64,000 bases of DNA from Omphiscola glabra (lineage: Eukaryota > Mollusca > Gastropoda > Lymnaeidae): contig OZ024794.1 of the NCBI GenBank assembly GCA_964017045.1, positions 27,605,427 through 27,669,426 on the forward strand, written 5' to 3'. The position numbers and the translations under genes were made by a program. The stretch's first letter is position 1. Every line of letters begins with the position of its first letter. Positions 36,001 through 41,257 of the stretch are shown here, one piece after another. Below the pieces are notes generated by a model. The model did not search any database and was not told where the DNA came from. It saw only the letters and a program-made list of their open reading frames with translations.

Positions 36001-38422
36001 ATTCAGCATATAAAACCATGTTTGCACTGCTTTTGATTGATGGAACCATTTTTAATTTGTGTGTGTGTGTGTTGAAATTCATTTTTTTAATTAAGCAGCT
36101 ATCCCCTCAAATAATGTAAATAAAAAATAAAAGCCATGTTACTATTTTTAGTAATATAGAATACAATTTTTTTTTCTTCAAAATACCAGCAGGTCAAGCA
36201 CTTTTCCGTTTTGCCCCCCCCCCCCACCCTCTTTTTCCTTTATTGCACCCTTCTTTGAAATATGATAATTAAGAAAATCCTCATCACATCTTTAAACCCC
36301 TAAAAAAGGGTTGCTTGGTGCACACTGTGGTTCTAAGGTTAAGTGACACCTACATTTTGAAACTAGGATCTCTTCCGTTGCTTTCCAATTAGGTGAATGT
36401 TGCAAAACAAAATTCAGATATGTTATAAAATGCATTTGTATATTTTTAATTTATAAAAAAATTTTCTGTGGACTATAAAGATTTAATAGGACAGTAGTCG
36501 GTAAACCGCGGCTCGCGAGCCACATGCGGCTCTTTAGCGACCTGAGTGCGGCTCGGCCAGTCGGCCACAAATCGGTTTTGACTCCGGAAAACATGGTTTT
36601 TGACAATTTCTTGAAAAGAAATTTGTCTCTCAAAATTTTTTTAATCGTCCTGCTGCTGATTTTTGGCTCTTTCGACTAATGAGTTTGCCAACTGCGGTAA
36701 CAGGTGATATTATTAAGCAAGGGCAAAAGCTTACCCTCAAGGGTGACACAACTAGAATGAATACAGTTTACATCAAACTGGTGAGGAATTTAAGATGTCT
36801 CTAATCATTGTTATGGCTAATTTTTGGCACTCCCCAACCGAAAGTTTGAAATGCAGCCTCAAAATTGTCTGAAAGAAACAACAAATTCAAGTATGCGCCA
36901 AGATAAACCCCTGCATTTTGAATTTGCCCGAGTGTCTTTAGCACCTTAAATCTCTGCACCCCTTCGCGCAAGCTGATCAATGGTAGAGTATGGGGTTGAT
37001 TTTAAGCTTGTGCCAAATGATTACTCTAGGGCACGCCACAAATGGAATGAATTCAGTTTATACAAGGCACTGCATGGGCTAAAAAAATGCCTCCCGCAAA
37101 ACTTTAAAAATGTTTTTCCCCGCTCAAAAAGTAAAATAAAAACATTGAATTCAAGTGTACTCAAAAATACACCTCTTGATTTTGAAATAATCAAAATTTT
37201 CTGGAGAGCAGGCTCCCCAGACCCCTTCCATCGATCAAGTTTCATAAACGCCCTCAATTTCCGCCCTCCTTCCCGATGAAAATGATCACCGATTTTGGTA
37301 TTGTAGTCTCGCGACCAGGGACATATGTATCCCCTGCCACCCCCTTTAGCTACGCCTCTGGAGACTACCAATAGTGGGGAGGGGCAGTTATTTTAAACTC
37401 TTTTGAGAAAATATCGTAATTTTTACTGGGTAGGCCTACATAAATATCTCCCAATTTAAGAAAGCCCATAGGTTCCTAATAAGATTTTTCAAAATAATTA
37501 TTATTGAAACCTTTTTAAGAAATGGAATGAAAACGCCGTTAAAACCATTGAGTCTGGTGACCTACATAAAGCACTACGACACCCAAAAAATATCTCAATT
37601 GCTCGGGAAGTGTTGCTCAACCACCACCACTGTTGCTCAACCACCACCACTGTTGCTCAACCACCACCACTGCTGCTCAACCACCACCACTGCTGCTCAA
37701 CCACCACCCCTGCTGCTCAACCACCACCACTGCTGCTCAACCACCACCACTGCTGCCCAACCACCACCACTGCTGCCCAACCACCACCCCTGCTACTCAA
37801 CCACCACCACTGCTGCTCAACCACCACCACTGCTGCTCAACCACCACCACTGCTGCTCAACCACCAACAAAACGGAGTCAACCACTAAAAAAAACTCAAC
37901 CACTGTTCGACATCAGAATGTCCCCACTTCTCATAAACCTCTACAAATGTTCAAGCAGTGCTATAACTCATTTATACTCCACCACTGCTCAAACGTACAA
38001 AACTCCAGTATTTTTCAACCTCGCAAAAAAAAAATAAATTCAACCGCTGCTCAAACTCACAACGCCTCAACATCTATTCAACATTACAAATGCCCCACCA
38101 CTGTTCAACATTACAAATGCCCCACCACTGTTCAACATTACAAATGACCCACCACTGTTCAACATTACAAATGACCCACCACTGTTAAGCCTCACCAACC
38201 CAACCCCCCCCCCCCCCCGAAAAAAAACACTGCTCGGACAAAGCAGAAAGTCCAACCACTAAACAACCTCACACAACTCCATCACCAAGGAACTCCACCG
38301 GGTGCTCCACCCTACCTGGCACGTTTGATGGCATCGATCCAAGCGTTGCACTCAGCTTCCGAGTCACTGCGCAGATCGTACTGTCTCTGGCCCTCAATCT
38401 TGTACGTTATCGTAAAGGCGTA
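1..38422 (-). CDS. RasGRF: RasGRF-type Ras/Rho guanine-nucleotide exchange factor, partial gene (17 exons)
   Basis: Partial minus-strand gene for a RasGRF1/2-like exchange factor. Family knowledge: these calcium/calmodulin-responsive proteins activate Rac through DH-PH2 and Ras through REM-CDC25. Seventeen exons join with consistent phase into 2290 nt (about 763 codons). Seen in order: end of PH1 (Trp in CNAWIDAI), coiled coil with [10 protein letters not shown] motif [16 protein letters not shown] domain with the conserved block [21 protein letters not shown]2 with GRLGSF and [14 protein letters not shown] module with [16 protein letters not shown], then an acidic and Ser-rich linker. The domain order and many blocks match vertebrate RasGRF. 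Missing: the start codon and first half of PH1 (upstream, to the right) and the CDC25 catalytic domain (beyond the left edge). No frameshift or in-frame stop was found in the accepted exons, so it looks functional. Whether it is the RASGRF1 or RASGRF2 orthologue cannot be decided; invertebrates usually carry one gene. Confidence 0.93.
80..363 (-). CDS. RasGRF: RasGRF exon 17 (probable): acidic, Ser-rich linker after REM
   Basis: Open minus frame after a ccaatttag acceptor, phase 2 in. It reads [55 protein letters not shown], and [20 protein letters not shown]. An acidic, Pro/Ser-rich linker between REM and CDC25 is typical of RasGRF. LRRIS fits the protein kinase A consensus RRxS. The donor CTGA|gtaact at the lower end is a guess: the frame stays open to the window edge, so the exon could run further left. 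No sequence identity to vertebrates is evident, so this rests on frame, composition and phase. Confidence 0.65.
364..739. other. Intron between REM and linker exons
   Basis: AT-rich intron of the RasGRF gene. I see no repeat or RNA motif in it. Confidence 0.7.
740..957 (-). CDS. RasGRF: RasGRF exon 16: Ras-GEF N-terminal (REM) module
   Basis: Starts after tctttatttag with [20 protein letters not shown], then [20 protein letters not shown] and [14 protein letters not shown]. The [16 protein letters not shown] block is diagnostic of RasGRF-type REM modules. The 3' end is less certain: donor GCTCA|gttagt gives 218 nt and phase 2, which fits the next exon. Confidence 0.9.
958..1446. other. RasGRF intron, featureless
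   Basis: 489 bp of AT-rich sequence with no repeat, MITE or RNA motif that I can recognise. Confidence 0.8.
1447..1522 (-). CDS. RasGRF: RasGRF exon 15: start of REM region
   Basis: 76 nt, phase 2 in and 0 out, acceptor tgtttcag, donor CCCCAG|gtaaat. It reads [20 protein letters not shown] then SCKVPQ, matching DVDIRFSKTMNSCKVLQ of vertebrate RasGRF, immediately before [10 protein letters not shown]. Confidence 0.92.
1523..4868. other. RasGRF intron, AT-rich, featureless
   Basis: A 3.3-kb, very AT-rich intron with short A and T runs. No tandem array, transposon termini or further RasGRF-like exon was seen. The open frames here are short and have no protein character. Confidence 0.75.
4869..4951 (-). 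CDS. RasGRF: RasGRF exon 14: PH2-REM linker
   Basis: 83 nt, phase 0 in and 2 out, acceptor cattttttttag, donor GTCAG|gtatct. It reads [20 protein letters not shown] then VTMPQSV, equivalent to CVDNIRCNGLM...KVTVPQMIK in vertebrates. The Ser-rich stretch is lineage-specific. Confidence 0.88.
4952..5320. other. RasGRF intron, featureless
   Basis: 369 bp AT-rich intron between the PH2 C-terminal exon and the linker exon. Nothing else seen. Confidence 0.75.
5321..5535 (-). CDS. RasGRF: RasGRF exon 13: PH2 variable loop and C-terminal helix
   Basis: 215 nt, phase 1 in and 0 out, acceptor tatttttacag, donor AGCCAG|gtaggc. It reads [20 protein letters not shown], then [20 protein letters not shown] and [19 protein letters not shown]. 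The last block is the PH2 C-terminal helix with invariant Trp, as in vertebrate EKAAWTSDISQ. The Ser-rich start forms the long loop. Confidence 0.93.
5536..7701. other. RasGRF intron, featureless
   Basis: 2.2-kb AT-rich intron, with a short CA-rich stretch near 7602-7614. No arrays or transposon ends recognised. Confidence 0.7.
7702..7764 (-). CDS. RasGRF: RasGRF candidate cassette exon 12 in the PH2 loop
   Basis: 63 nt with acceptor ttcag before CTTCACTGG and donor ACTTAG|gtacca. It reads [20 protein letters not shown], open in the only phase that joins its neighbours. Phase is 1 at both ends, so including or skipping it keeps the frame: skipping joins DEE-T-SSLDSN. A second acceptor 6 nt upstream (upper end 7770) would add two codons. 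I know no vertebrate counterpart in this loop. It may be alternatively spliced, or constitutive in this lineage. Confidence 0.6.
   Translation of the reverse strand, partial: LHWITLATSPGFFEALSCWT
7771..9374. other. RasGRF intron with poly-A, poly-G and a GC-rich block
   Basis: Contains an A run at 8152-8168, a G-rich run near 8444-8462, and a GC-rich block (listed separately) that stands out from the AT-rich surroundings. Confidence 0.7.
8827..9064 (-). other. GC-rich open block inside RasGRF intron, origin unresolved
   Basis: A GC-rich island of about 240 bp that stays open on the minus strand in the frame a phase-1 intron would require. It reads [20 protein letters not shown] and later [16 protein letters not shown], ending in a stop after DYWGE. 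An AG at 9065-9066 and a GTGAGG donor before 8927 would make a 138-nt phase 1-1 exon, but the acceptor has little polypyrimidine. It could equally be a transposon fragment. I recognise no domain. Confidence 0.3.
9375..9453 (-). CDS. RasGRF: RasGRF exon 11: PH2 strand
   Basis: 79 nt, phase 0 in and 1 out, acceptor cttctccatttag, donor GAGGAAA|gtaagt. It reads [20 protein letters not shown] then FFFDEE, matching GVISLIDCTLLEEPE of vertebrate RasGRF PH2. The acidic tail begins the variable PH2 loop into which the next, possibly optional, exon inserts. Confidence 0.92.
9726..9966. mobile_element. Foldback MITE, copy A
   Basis: A near-palindromic 241-bp element. It starts CCGGAAATTTGATC and ends GATCAAATTTCCGG. 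Inside are TTTCGTCGACGGAAATTTGG and its decayed complement, and the two arms meet around TACTGTATATTATAGTGCG. Two relatives lie at 42198-42487 and 47115-47310, sharing the core GCGTTCAAAAAGAAAT. No coding capacity. The superfamily is not decided. Confidence 0.8.
10851..11118. repeat. 53-bp minisatellite, about 5 copies
   Basis: Unit begins GCCACTCTCTTTCCCTGTCA and continues with GTTACATGTCTGTTGGACAC. The unit start recurs at 10851, 10904, 10957 and 11010. Copies are nearly identical. Confidence 0.95.
11228..11612. repeat. 28-bp minisatellite, about 13 copies
   Basis: Unit AAGGACAAAACCAGGCCCAG plus CTGCAGTC. Three units make 84 nt, so the plus strand stays open in a 28-residue protein repeat; this is an artefact of the period, not a gene. 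Confidence 0.95.
11738..12010 (+). mobile_element. tRNA-derived SINE (Leu/Ser-tRNA-like head)
   Basis: The head GTGCTGGGTGGCCGAGCGGT has an A-box TGGCCGAGCGG at 11749-11759, and a B-box-like GGAATTCAATCC lies at 11792-11803, spaced as in a tRNA gene. A non-tRNA body follows (CATCACTAGCACCCCGGGTGG, then GACATCAAACCCGGAGAC). No intact cloverleaf can be drawn, so it is a retroposed SINE and not a tRNA gene. The 3' limit is approximate. Confidence 0.6.
12310..12752. repeat. 74-bp minisatellite, 6 copies
   Basis: The unit contains GGTTAGTCAAGGATAGTGCG, then TCCAAGCTTGGCAAAGATCG and TGTTTGATAGTCTGTGTTGA. GATCGTGTTTGATAG recurs every 74 bp. The first copy differs slightly. Confidence 0.95.
13480..14060. 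repeat. 20-bp minisatellite with decayed tail
   Basis: Unit TTTCCTGGTGTCTACCATTG, regular at 20 bp from about 13480 to 13700, then increasingly diverged copies (GTTTACCATTG, GTTTCCAGGTG) to about 14060. The open frames here are repeat artefacts. Confidence 0.9.
14230..14383. repeat. 15-bp minisatellite, 10 copies
   Basis: Unit GGCTCATCCCCTTTG with variants; the 15-nt period keeps a Ser-rich frame open. Confidence 0.9.
15070..15362. repeat. 23-bp minisatellite, about 12 copies
   Basis: Unit GACCCACCATCCCAGGTCAG plus TAG. The left half is diverged (CCAGGCCATTGGAACCCACC); the right half, 15218-15340, is homogeneous. Confidence 0.9.
16311..16483 (-). CDS. RasGRF: RasGRF exon 10: start of PH2
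   Basis: 173 nt, phase 1 in and 0 out. It reads [20 protein letters not shown], then [20 protein letters not shown] and LHLAK, equivalent to vertebrate GRLGSL...CFLFSKHLIICTR...KLHLTK in PH2. The acceptor at ccccacaacag was chosen over a second AG 14 nt downstream because only it keeps phase 1. Donor CTAAG|gtgagt. The exon is isolated between two roughly 7-kb introns full of minisatellites and its third positions are about 70% GC by hand count. Confidence 0.92.
18206..18287 (+). mobile_element. Non-LTR retroelement 3' tail with hairpin and (TAA)n
   Basis: AGCGTGGT...ACCACGCT form an 8-bp outer stem and CCCAGCC/GGCTGGG an inner stem, followed by AAAGAAAACTACCT and a (ATA)n tail. A second, decayed copy is at 31242-31319. 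A 3' hairpin plus short-repeat tail is typical of LINE and SINE 3' ends; the parent element is not in the window. Confidence 0.6.
18860..19700. repeat. 19-bp minisatellite grading into a second related array
   Basis: From 18860 to 19400 the unit is ACAAAACAGGTTATTTGAC (19 bp) with occasional GAGACGAAACAGG variants. From 19400 to 19700 it changes to TACCTTGACACAAAACAGC and TACCTTGAAACAAAACAGC units. Both share the ACAAAACAG core. Confidence 0.92.
20210..20535. repeat. Irregular minisatellite (CAACTACCCACA type)
   Basis: Repeating blocks of AATAGCGAGCAACCAACTAC, CCACAGGATAGCATACAAGA and ACTACCCACA in varied order. Confidence 0.85.
21150..22473. repeat. 23/24-bp minisatellite, about 57 copies
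   Basis: Unit TTCATCACTCAGTACCACTA plus TTG (23 bp), with 24-bp variants (TTCCATCACTCAG) and variants with TCACAAAG. The extra bases shift the frame, yet all three plus frames stay open, which creates very long Thr/Ser/His-rich frames; none is a gene. A block of about 400 bp recurs at an offset of 673 bp. Decayed relatives (GGCACCCA, GAACTCAGTACCACTATTGT) extend left to about 20790. Confidence 0.96.
22715..23240. repeat. Two adjoining CACAAAG-type arrays
   Basis: 22725-22850 has three copies of a 38-bp unit with ACAAAGACAATCATACTCTC. 22900-23240 has shorter units (AAAGACACTCTCACAAAGCC plus CCACATTATCAT), diverging rightwards. Confidence 0.88.
23699..23816 (-). CDS. RasGRF: RasGRF exon 9: end of DH domain and DH-PH2 junction
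   Basis: 118 nt, phase 0 in and 1 out, acceptor caatcatcag, donor CAAG|gtaagt. It reads [20 protein letters not shown] then [19 protein letters not shown]. This is the long last DH helix leading into PH2. Third positions are strongly AT-rich (about 30% GC by hand count). Confidence 0.95.
23817..24144. other. RasGRF intron, featureless
   Basis: 328 bp AT-rich intron within the DH region; nothing else recognised. Confidence 0.75.
24145..24255 (-). CDS. RasGRF: RasGRF exon 8: DH conserved region 3
   Basis: 111 nt, 37 codons, phase 0 at both ends, acceptor ttgttcattcag, donor TCAAGG|gtaagc. It reads [20 protein letters not shown] then [17 protein letters not shown], nearly identical to vertebrate RasGRF. 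Confidence 0.95.
24256..24756. other. RasGRF intron with a short GC-richer stretch
   Basis: 501 bp. 24595-24710 is richer in G (GGAGCCCCGGGGTTAGGGG) and open on the plus strand, but I recognise no protein or repeat ends. Confidence 0.65.
24757..24950 (-). CDS. RasGRF: RasGRF exon 7: DH domain core
   Basis: 194 nt, phase 1 in and 0 out, acceptor cttctcaacag, donor CATCAG|gtttga. It contains [37 protein letters not shown] and [13 protein letters not shown]. It supplies the first half of the third conserved DH block, completed by [12 protein letters not shown] in the next exon, a surface that contacts Rho-family GTPases in DH structures. Confidence 0.95.
25188..25430. repeat. Tandem duplication of about 124 bp
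   Basis: Two consecutive copies begin TCATGTATTGCCATGTAAAA and contain GGTTATCCAATGTATGTGC. They differ in the A run and a few bases. Confidence 0.9.
25830..25915 (+). ncRNA. Decayed hammerhead-ribozyme-like motif in a Penelope-like repeat
   Basis: CTGATGA at 25842-25848 and GAAACGTC at 25861-25868 are the two core blocks of a minimal type I hammerhead. The bases before (GTTTT) and after (AAAAT) could pair as stem I. Stem II (AAGATCTAAGCC) is poorly paired, so activity is unlikely. The downstream flank AATTCAAGTT...CATACCTTGT is shared with a reverse-oriented relative at 34203-34290. Hammerheads of this short form are known in Penelope-like retroelements. Confidence 0.45.
26073..26152 (-). 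CDS. RasGRF: RasGRF exon 6: DH domain, second segment
   Basis: 80 nt, phase 2 in and 1 out, acceptor ttttgcag, donor GTCTTAG|gtttgt. It reads [20 protein letters not shown] then NWPTLVL, matching the DH helix that carries FLHQIFYQGLKAR in vertebrates. Confidence 0.94.
26422..26559 (-). CDS. RasGRF: RasGRF exon 5: DH domain, first helices
   Basis: 138 nt, phase 2 in and 2 out, acceptor cattttcttacag, donor AAATAG|gttggc. It reads [20 protein letters not shown] then [20 protein letters not shown] and SIFLN. This is conserved region 1 of the DH (RhoGEF) domain and the following helix; [14 protein letters not shown] is essentially the vertebrate RasGRF sequence. Confidence 0.94.
26797..26912 (-). 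CDS. RasGRF: RasGRF exon 4: IQ motif and start of DH domain
   Basis: Acceptor cttacctctag, donor TTTTCAG|gtactt, 116 nt, phase 0 in and 2 out. [20 protein letters not shown] is an IQ calmodulin-binding motif (Val-Gln in the IQ position, then RG and RR). It is followed by [18 protein letters not shown], the conserved entry into the DH domain. In vertebrate RasGRF this IQ motif is needed for calcium/calmodulin activation; the same role here is inferred. Confidence 0.93.
30568..30718. mobile_element. hAT-type MITE with 8-bp TSD (7 of 8)
   Basis: Starts CAGTGGTGTAGCCAGGAG and ends TTCTATGCCACTA, terminal repeats of the CAGTGGCGTAGC type seen repeatedly on the right of the window. Flanks CATATATT and CATATATA differ at one base. 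151 bp, no coding capacity. Confidence 0.8.
31242..31319 (+). mobile_element. Second, decayed copy of the hairpin retroelement tail
   Basis: TACAGCGTGGTGAGCCCAGC then CCTAGGTTGAGGTACTATGC, followed by (ATA)n. Compared with 18206-18287, its changes in the outer stem are transitions that leave G-U pairs. Confidence 0.6.
32859..32939 (-). CDS. RasGRF: RasGRF exon 3: linker before the IQ motif
   Basis: 81 nt, 27 codons, phase 0 at both ends, acceptor cttctttttcag, donor AAAAAG|gttgca. It reads [20 protein letters not shown] then DLKKIKK. The terminal DLKKIKK corresponds to DIKKIKK just before the IQ motif in vertebrate RasGRF and joins directly to VQSFFRGW of the next exon. Confidence 0.87.
32940..33489. 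other. RasGRF intron, featureless
   Basis: 550 bp AT-rich intron; nothing recognised. Confidence 0.75.
33490..33643 (-). CDS. RasGRF: RasGRF exon 2: end of PH1 and coiled coil
   Basis: Begins by completing a split Ser codon ([15 protein letters not shown]) and contains [17 protein letters not shown] and [15 protein letters not shown], matching the coiled coil between PH1 and the IQ motif of RasGRF, where vertebrates have KYLHLLQIVETEK. 154 nt, phase 2 in, phase 0 out. The donor CGT|gtttaa is weak but is the only nearby GT giving phase 0, which the next exon requires. Confidence 0.88.
33689..33872. mobile_element. 184-bp MITE with perfect 8-bp TSD and internal 30-bp repeats
   Basis: Terminal repeats GGTAAATTCAGATATACAG and CTGTATATCTGAATTAGCC (23 bp with two mismatches) are flanked by the exact duplication TAATGCTT (33681-33688 and 33873-33880). 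Inside are three copies of a 30-bp unit, CTGAACCCTAAATCTATCCC plus TCACCCTAAC. An 8-bp TSD fits hAT or Merlin; the GG terminus favours neither clearly. Confidence 0.85.
34203..34290 (-). ncRNA. Penelope-like terminal fragment with degenerate hammerhead core
   Basis: Read on the minus strand: CTGATGA (34268-34274), then AGGCTCTTTGCC, which pairs as a good stem II, then AGAAGG in place of GAAAC, so the core is broken. The flank AATTCAAGCT...CATACCTTGT matches the copy at 25830-25915. Confidence 0.4.
34387..37360. mobile_element. Old ~3-kb non-autonomous element, copy 1
   Basis: Left end CTGAGGTGTAGCTAGAGCG and right end TTTAGCTACGCCTCTG resemble hAT-type termini. Internal blocks such as CCTTTAACCGATTACAATTA and GGCCGCTCCAGATTATGAGC recur, diverged, at 57460-60631 in the same order and orientation. 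It is interrupted by a foldback element (35041-35526) and perhaps a second hAT-like MITE near 36485-36699 that contains GGCTCGCGAGCCACATGCGG. No transposase seen. Confidence 0.6.
35041..35526. mobile_element. ~485-bp foldback element nested in the 3-kb repeat
   Basis: Long inverted arms: TATAGGTACACG...GAGAGGTTGGGGTT on the left and AATCCCAACCTCTCAGTTC...CGTGTACCTATA on the right, continuing inward through GAAAGATAATTGAATG and CAAATGACATCCGAATAGCA. The arms meet at a unique centre with GCACCGAGATTCGCACCCGG. Exact ends are uncertain. Confidence 0.8.
37610..37868. repeat. 20-bp minisatellite next to RasGRF exon 1
   Basis: Unit CAACCACCACCACTGCTGCT, 13 near-perfect copies. Open frames rich in Pro, Thr, His and Cys in this stretch are repeat artefacts. 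Confidence 0.93.
38070..38195. repeat. 27-bp minisatellite, 4 copies, and C run
   Basis: Unit TTCAACATTACAAATGCCCC plus ACCACTG, followed by a C run at 38204-38218. Confidence 0.9.
38316..38422 (-). CDS. RasGRF: RasGRF exon 1 in window: C-terminal half of PH1
   Basis: Acceptor ttctctttcag, donor CCAG|gtaggg. It reads [20 protein letters not shown] then [14 protein letters not shown], the last strands and the C-terminal helix of the first PH domain with its invariant Trp. 107 nt, phase 0 in, phase 2 out. Third positions are GC-rich (about two thirds by hand count), unlike the DH exons. A CAACCACCACCACTG-type minisatellite begins about 450 bp downstream in transcript direction. The exon with the start of PH1 was not found to its right. 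Confidence 0.9.
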
Positions 38423-38567
38423 CTGAAAGAGAACACAATGGTAAGTAACACTGTGACCCAAAATGAACTTGAAATCGGAGCAAGGACAACATCATGTCAA
38501 ACGAAGGTGATATTCATATCTCAATGGATCCGTATTTTTAACTATAAAAATTACATCAATTTTGGCC

Positions 38568-38693
38568 TTGTGCTACTCACAATGGGGCGCCAAATGGTAT
38601 ATTTTACTATAATATTGTATGATTTTCGAATAGGGGGGGCGCTAAAAAGGTTTTGGGGGGCGCTAAAAAGGTATTTTGCCCCGGGCGCCACTG
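38568..38693. mobile_element. hAT-type MITE fragment
   Basis: GGGGCGCCAAATGGTATATT, GGGGGGGCGCTAAAAAGG twice and the end GGGCGCCACTG match the interior of the complete element at 54391-54575. The left end is degraded. Confidence 0.65.
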
Positions 38694-39336
38694 ACTGTAT
38701 GTTCTTGAATCTGCATTCAGCTTGAAGTACTACGTTTTAATTTTGCTGTTTATTGTTTTTCAATCTTTTTATGATCAGACCGTGTTATTTTATGTTTGTT
38801 GTTGTATTCAAATGTATCGTAGTTTGAGATACATATTATAAGCACGGTCACACCTTAGGATGACATATGCCATAGCTTCCGATTTGGTTTCTCACTGTTT
38901 ATAGTTTTAACAGAAATATTTCGTTTATTACATAGGTTCAAATATGTCATAGATTCAAATATGGCATAGGTTCAAACTTAGAAATTTCGATAAGTGTTAC
39001 GGTCCCATTGAAATTTGAGATTTGAGAACCGTTTAATCGGTTGCAATAGATATTAAATACACAATTTTCCATCCCAGGCATTCCCAAGCATCGAGACACT
39101 GAGATGAAATCAAGGCTTGGCACGGATACGATCAATGACTAGTTTGCTCGGGTTTTTGTTTTTTTTTTGCCACAAGAACCTGGATTTTTCGATTTGTCCC
39201 GTCGCGTAATTTACACATAATGCCTAGGCATGGGTAATTATAACACGGTAAGAAAAGTTACGGAACATTGTAGCTTTCCCTTGAAGTTGAGATGCAGAAA
39301 ACCATGTTATCGCTTTCGTTTCATGGTCTTATGAAC

Positions 39337-39540
39337 TAGCGTTTGTCCCAAATTGTTGGTTCGCCAACCGGCACCGGTCCGTGAGCCTTCCGTTGCCTGT
39401 CCGAATAACAAGTTTTTTCCTTTTTTAAATGGTCAAATAAAAAATATAATATAATTGATCAATTAGGCACCCGGTCCCTCATGGTGCAATTTCGAAACAT
39501 GTCTACCGGTCCGCCTAAATTAAAAGTTTGGGAAACGCTG
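39337..39540. mobile_element. hAT-type MITE (CCCAAA terminus), probable
   Basis: Left TAGCGTTTGTCCCAAATTG and right AAAGTTTGGGAAACGCTG are inverted repeats of the CAGCGTTTCCCAAACT kind. Flanks TTATGAAC and TTATAGAC agree at 6 of 8. The interior has ACCGGTCCGTGAG and its complement-like ACCGGTCCGCC. Confidence 0.65.
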
Positions 39541-39559
39541 TTATAGACTACTTGTATCC

Positions 39560-39635
39560 AGTGGCGTAGCTAAGGTTGGTGTCACACGGTGCGGTAAACT
39601 CGTGTTGTCACCCCACCCCCCCCCCCTTAACTTCC
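39560..39635. mobile_element. hAT-type MITE left end, truncated
   Basis: CAGTGGCGTAGCTAAGGTTG followed by a C-rich run; no matching right end seen. Confidence 0.5.
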
Positions 39636-39707
39636 ACAATGGATTTCTTCTTGTTCAAATAAGTCAACAGTAAAACAACGACAAGAATAAAAACAAATCA
39701 ATTGAAA

Positions 39708-39823
39708 GTCAGGAGGATAATGTACTTAGCATCGTCCGACCACATCGTGTTTGGTATCAATGGACAGGAGGATAATGTACTTAGCATCGTCCGACCACAT
39801 CGTGTTTTGGTATCAACGGAAAG
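39708..39823. repeat. Two-copy direct repeat of about 57 bp
   Basis: Both copies contain CAGGAGGATAATGTACTTAG and CATCGTCCGACCACATCGTG. Confidence 0.9.
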
Positions 39824-41257
39824 CTTTATTTCTCAGAATTTAAATAAATATAGCTCCATGTCACTTACGAGAGTTACCAAACACTTCAATCGAAGTTGAA
39901 TCATTTGTCAAAGCTGTGTTTTTCTAACGTCTCTGGGGGTCACGTCACTTCCAAAGCATCAACCTTTCAACTTTTAATAAATCACGCATTTAATCAGTTA
40001 CAAGTGTGAAAAATTTACGTGTGATCGTTTCTTTTTTGATGAAATCATATTATTTTTTTAAATATACTATTTGGTGTGCTCATCTCACTGGAATCGAGTT
40101 TGAAAACATTAACAATGATATTGGAACCCAACCAGAATTGAAATAAAATGTAGGCGACGACCATTAGCTACTCTGGTTAACAAAAATTTTGGACGGATCC
40201 CACAGTACCCTGTAGGCCTAAAACAGTCTGAAAATCAGTTATTATTAGCCCCGCCCCTACCTTTTACGGTTATTTATGTCCTTGGCGCAGCTCAGATTTG
40301 TTGAGATTTGTAATTTTTTCAAGGAATGCTCATCGATGTAGCCGTCAGCACGCCCTGCAATGTGTTTGACCTCTGGGCTCTCTGATTTAAAGTAATTGAT
40401 AAACCCCAAAGGCCAGTAGGCTATCCTATAATGATGCATCACTTCCCAGGAAGTCTGGAGCCGGCAGCGCGCCGAGCGGAAAAACTAGAAATGTCACATC
40501 GGCTCAGTTGCGAGAGAGAAAAAAAATCAAATTTAAATCCGCATTAATCTGACAAAGTTCGGGGGTAGGGGGAGGGGTTTACAAACGGGAATATAATTGG
40601 GAATGGAGGGGGTCAATGGAGCATGTGTAATCTGCCCCTGTATCCCACTCCCTTCTCGTTCGCCCCCCTCCCCATACACACTTTTATCTGAGTATTTAAT
40701 TAACAAATTTGCATAAAATAAATTTAAACCATAGCCTAACAATGCGCAGACGTGGTTTGACTTATCAAAGTCCATTTCACAGGTCGGCTCAAAACAAACT
40801 GTCTAAACTTTAGGGGCCTAAAGAATTCGCTTTTGATTATCAATATTTTTGGCATTTGTGTAAAGCGCATCTAGATTGTACCATTTTTCACTCTGAAATG
40901 AAAAAAACCGGTGCATACGATTATTTTAAAAGTGCTACCCATATCCATTTAATGTTTATTTGATGTTTTTTTTTGATCATGAACATCCACCACCTTCGCG
41001 AATCTCATCTTGGTCATTCGCCACGTTATTTTTAAGTACCCTTGGATATAAAAATTTCAAATAAACAATTTCACGTGTTTGTATATATATATATATATAT
41101 ATATATATAATGAAATAACCAATTTCGGTATGTCCATCTTAAAATGTATTAAATCAATTAACTTAGGAACGCATTAGAAATCACAGAAATGACCTTCCCT
41201 CCCCCACCCCGCATTACCTTATTTATAATATTCTGCCCCTAACAATTTTAAAATTTA

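Larger units (their letters stand above)
33644..38315. other. RasGRF intron dominated by mobile elements
   Basis: 4.7-kb intron within the PH1 end. It holds an 8-bp-TSD MITE, a Penelope-like fragment, an old roughly 3-kb repeat with a nested foldback element, and two minisatellites next to exon 1; each is listed separately. Confidence 0.75.

Noticed and set aside
37527..38147. 206-codon Pro/Thr/Cys-rich frame
   Set aside because: Derived from the 20-bp CAACCACCACCACTGCTGCT array and the following 27-bp array.
40257..40442. Minus frame with YRIAYWPLGFINYF as a possible missing PH1 exon
   Set aside because: It does not match the PH1 start of RasGRF (no KRW/WF pattern) and lacks a clear donor in phase with exon 1.
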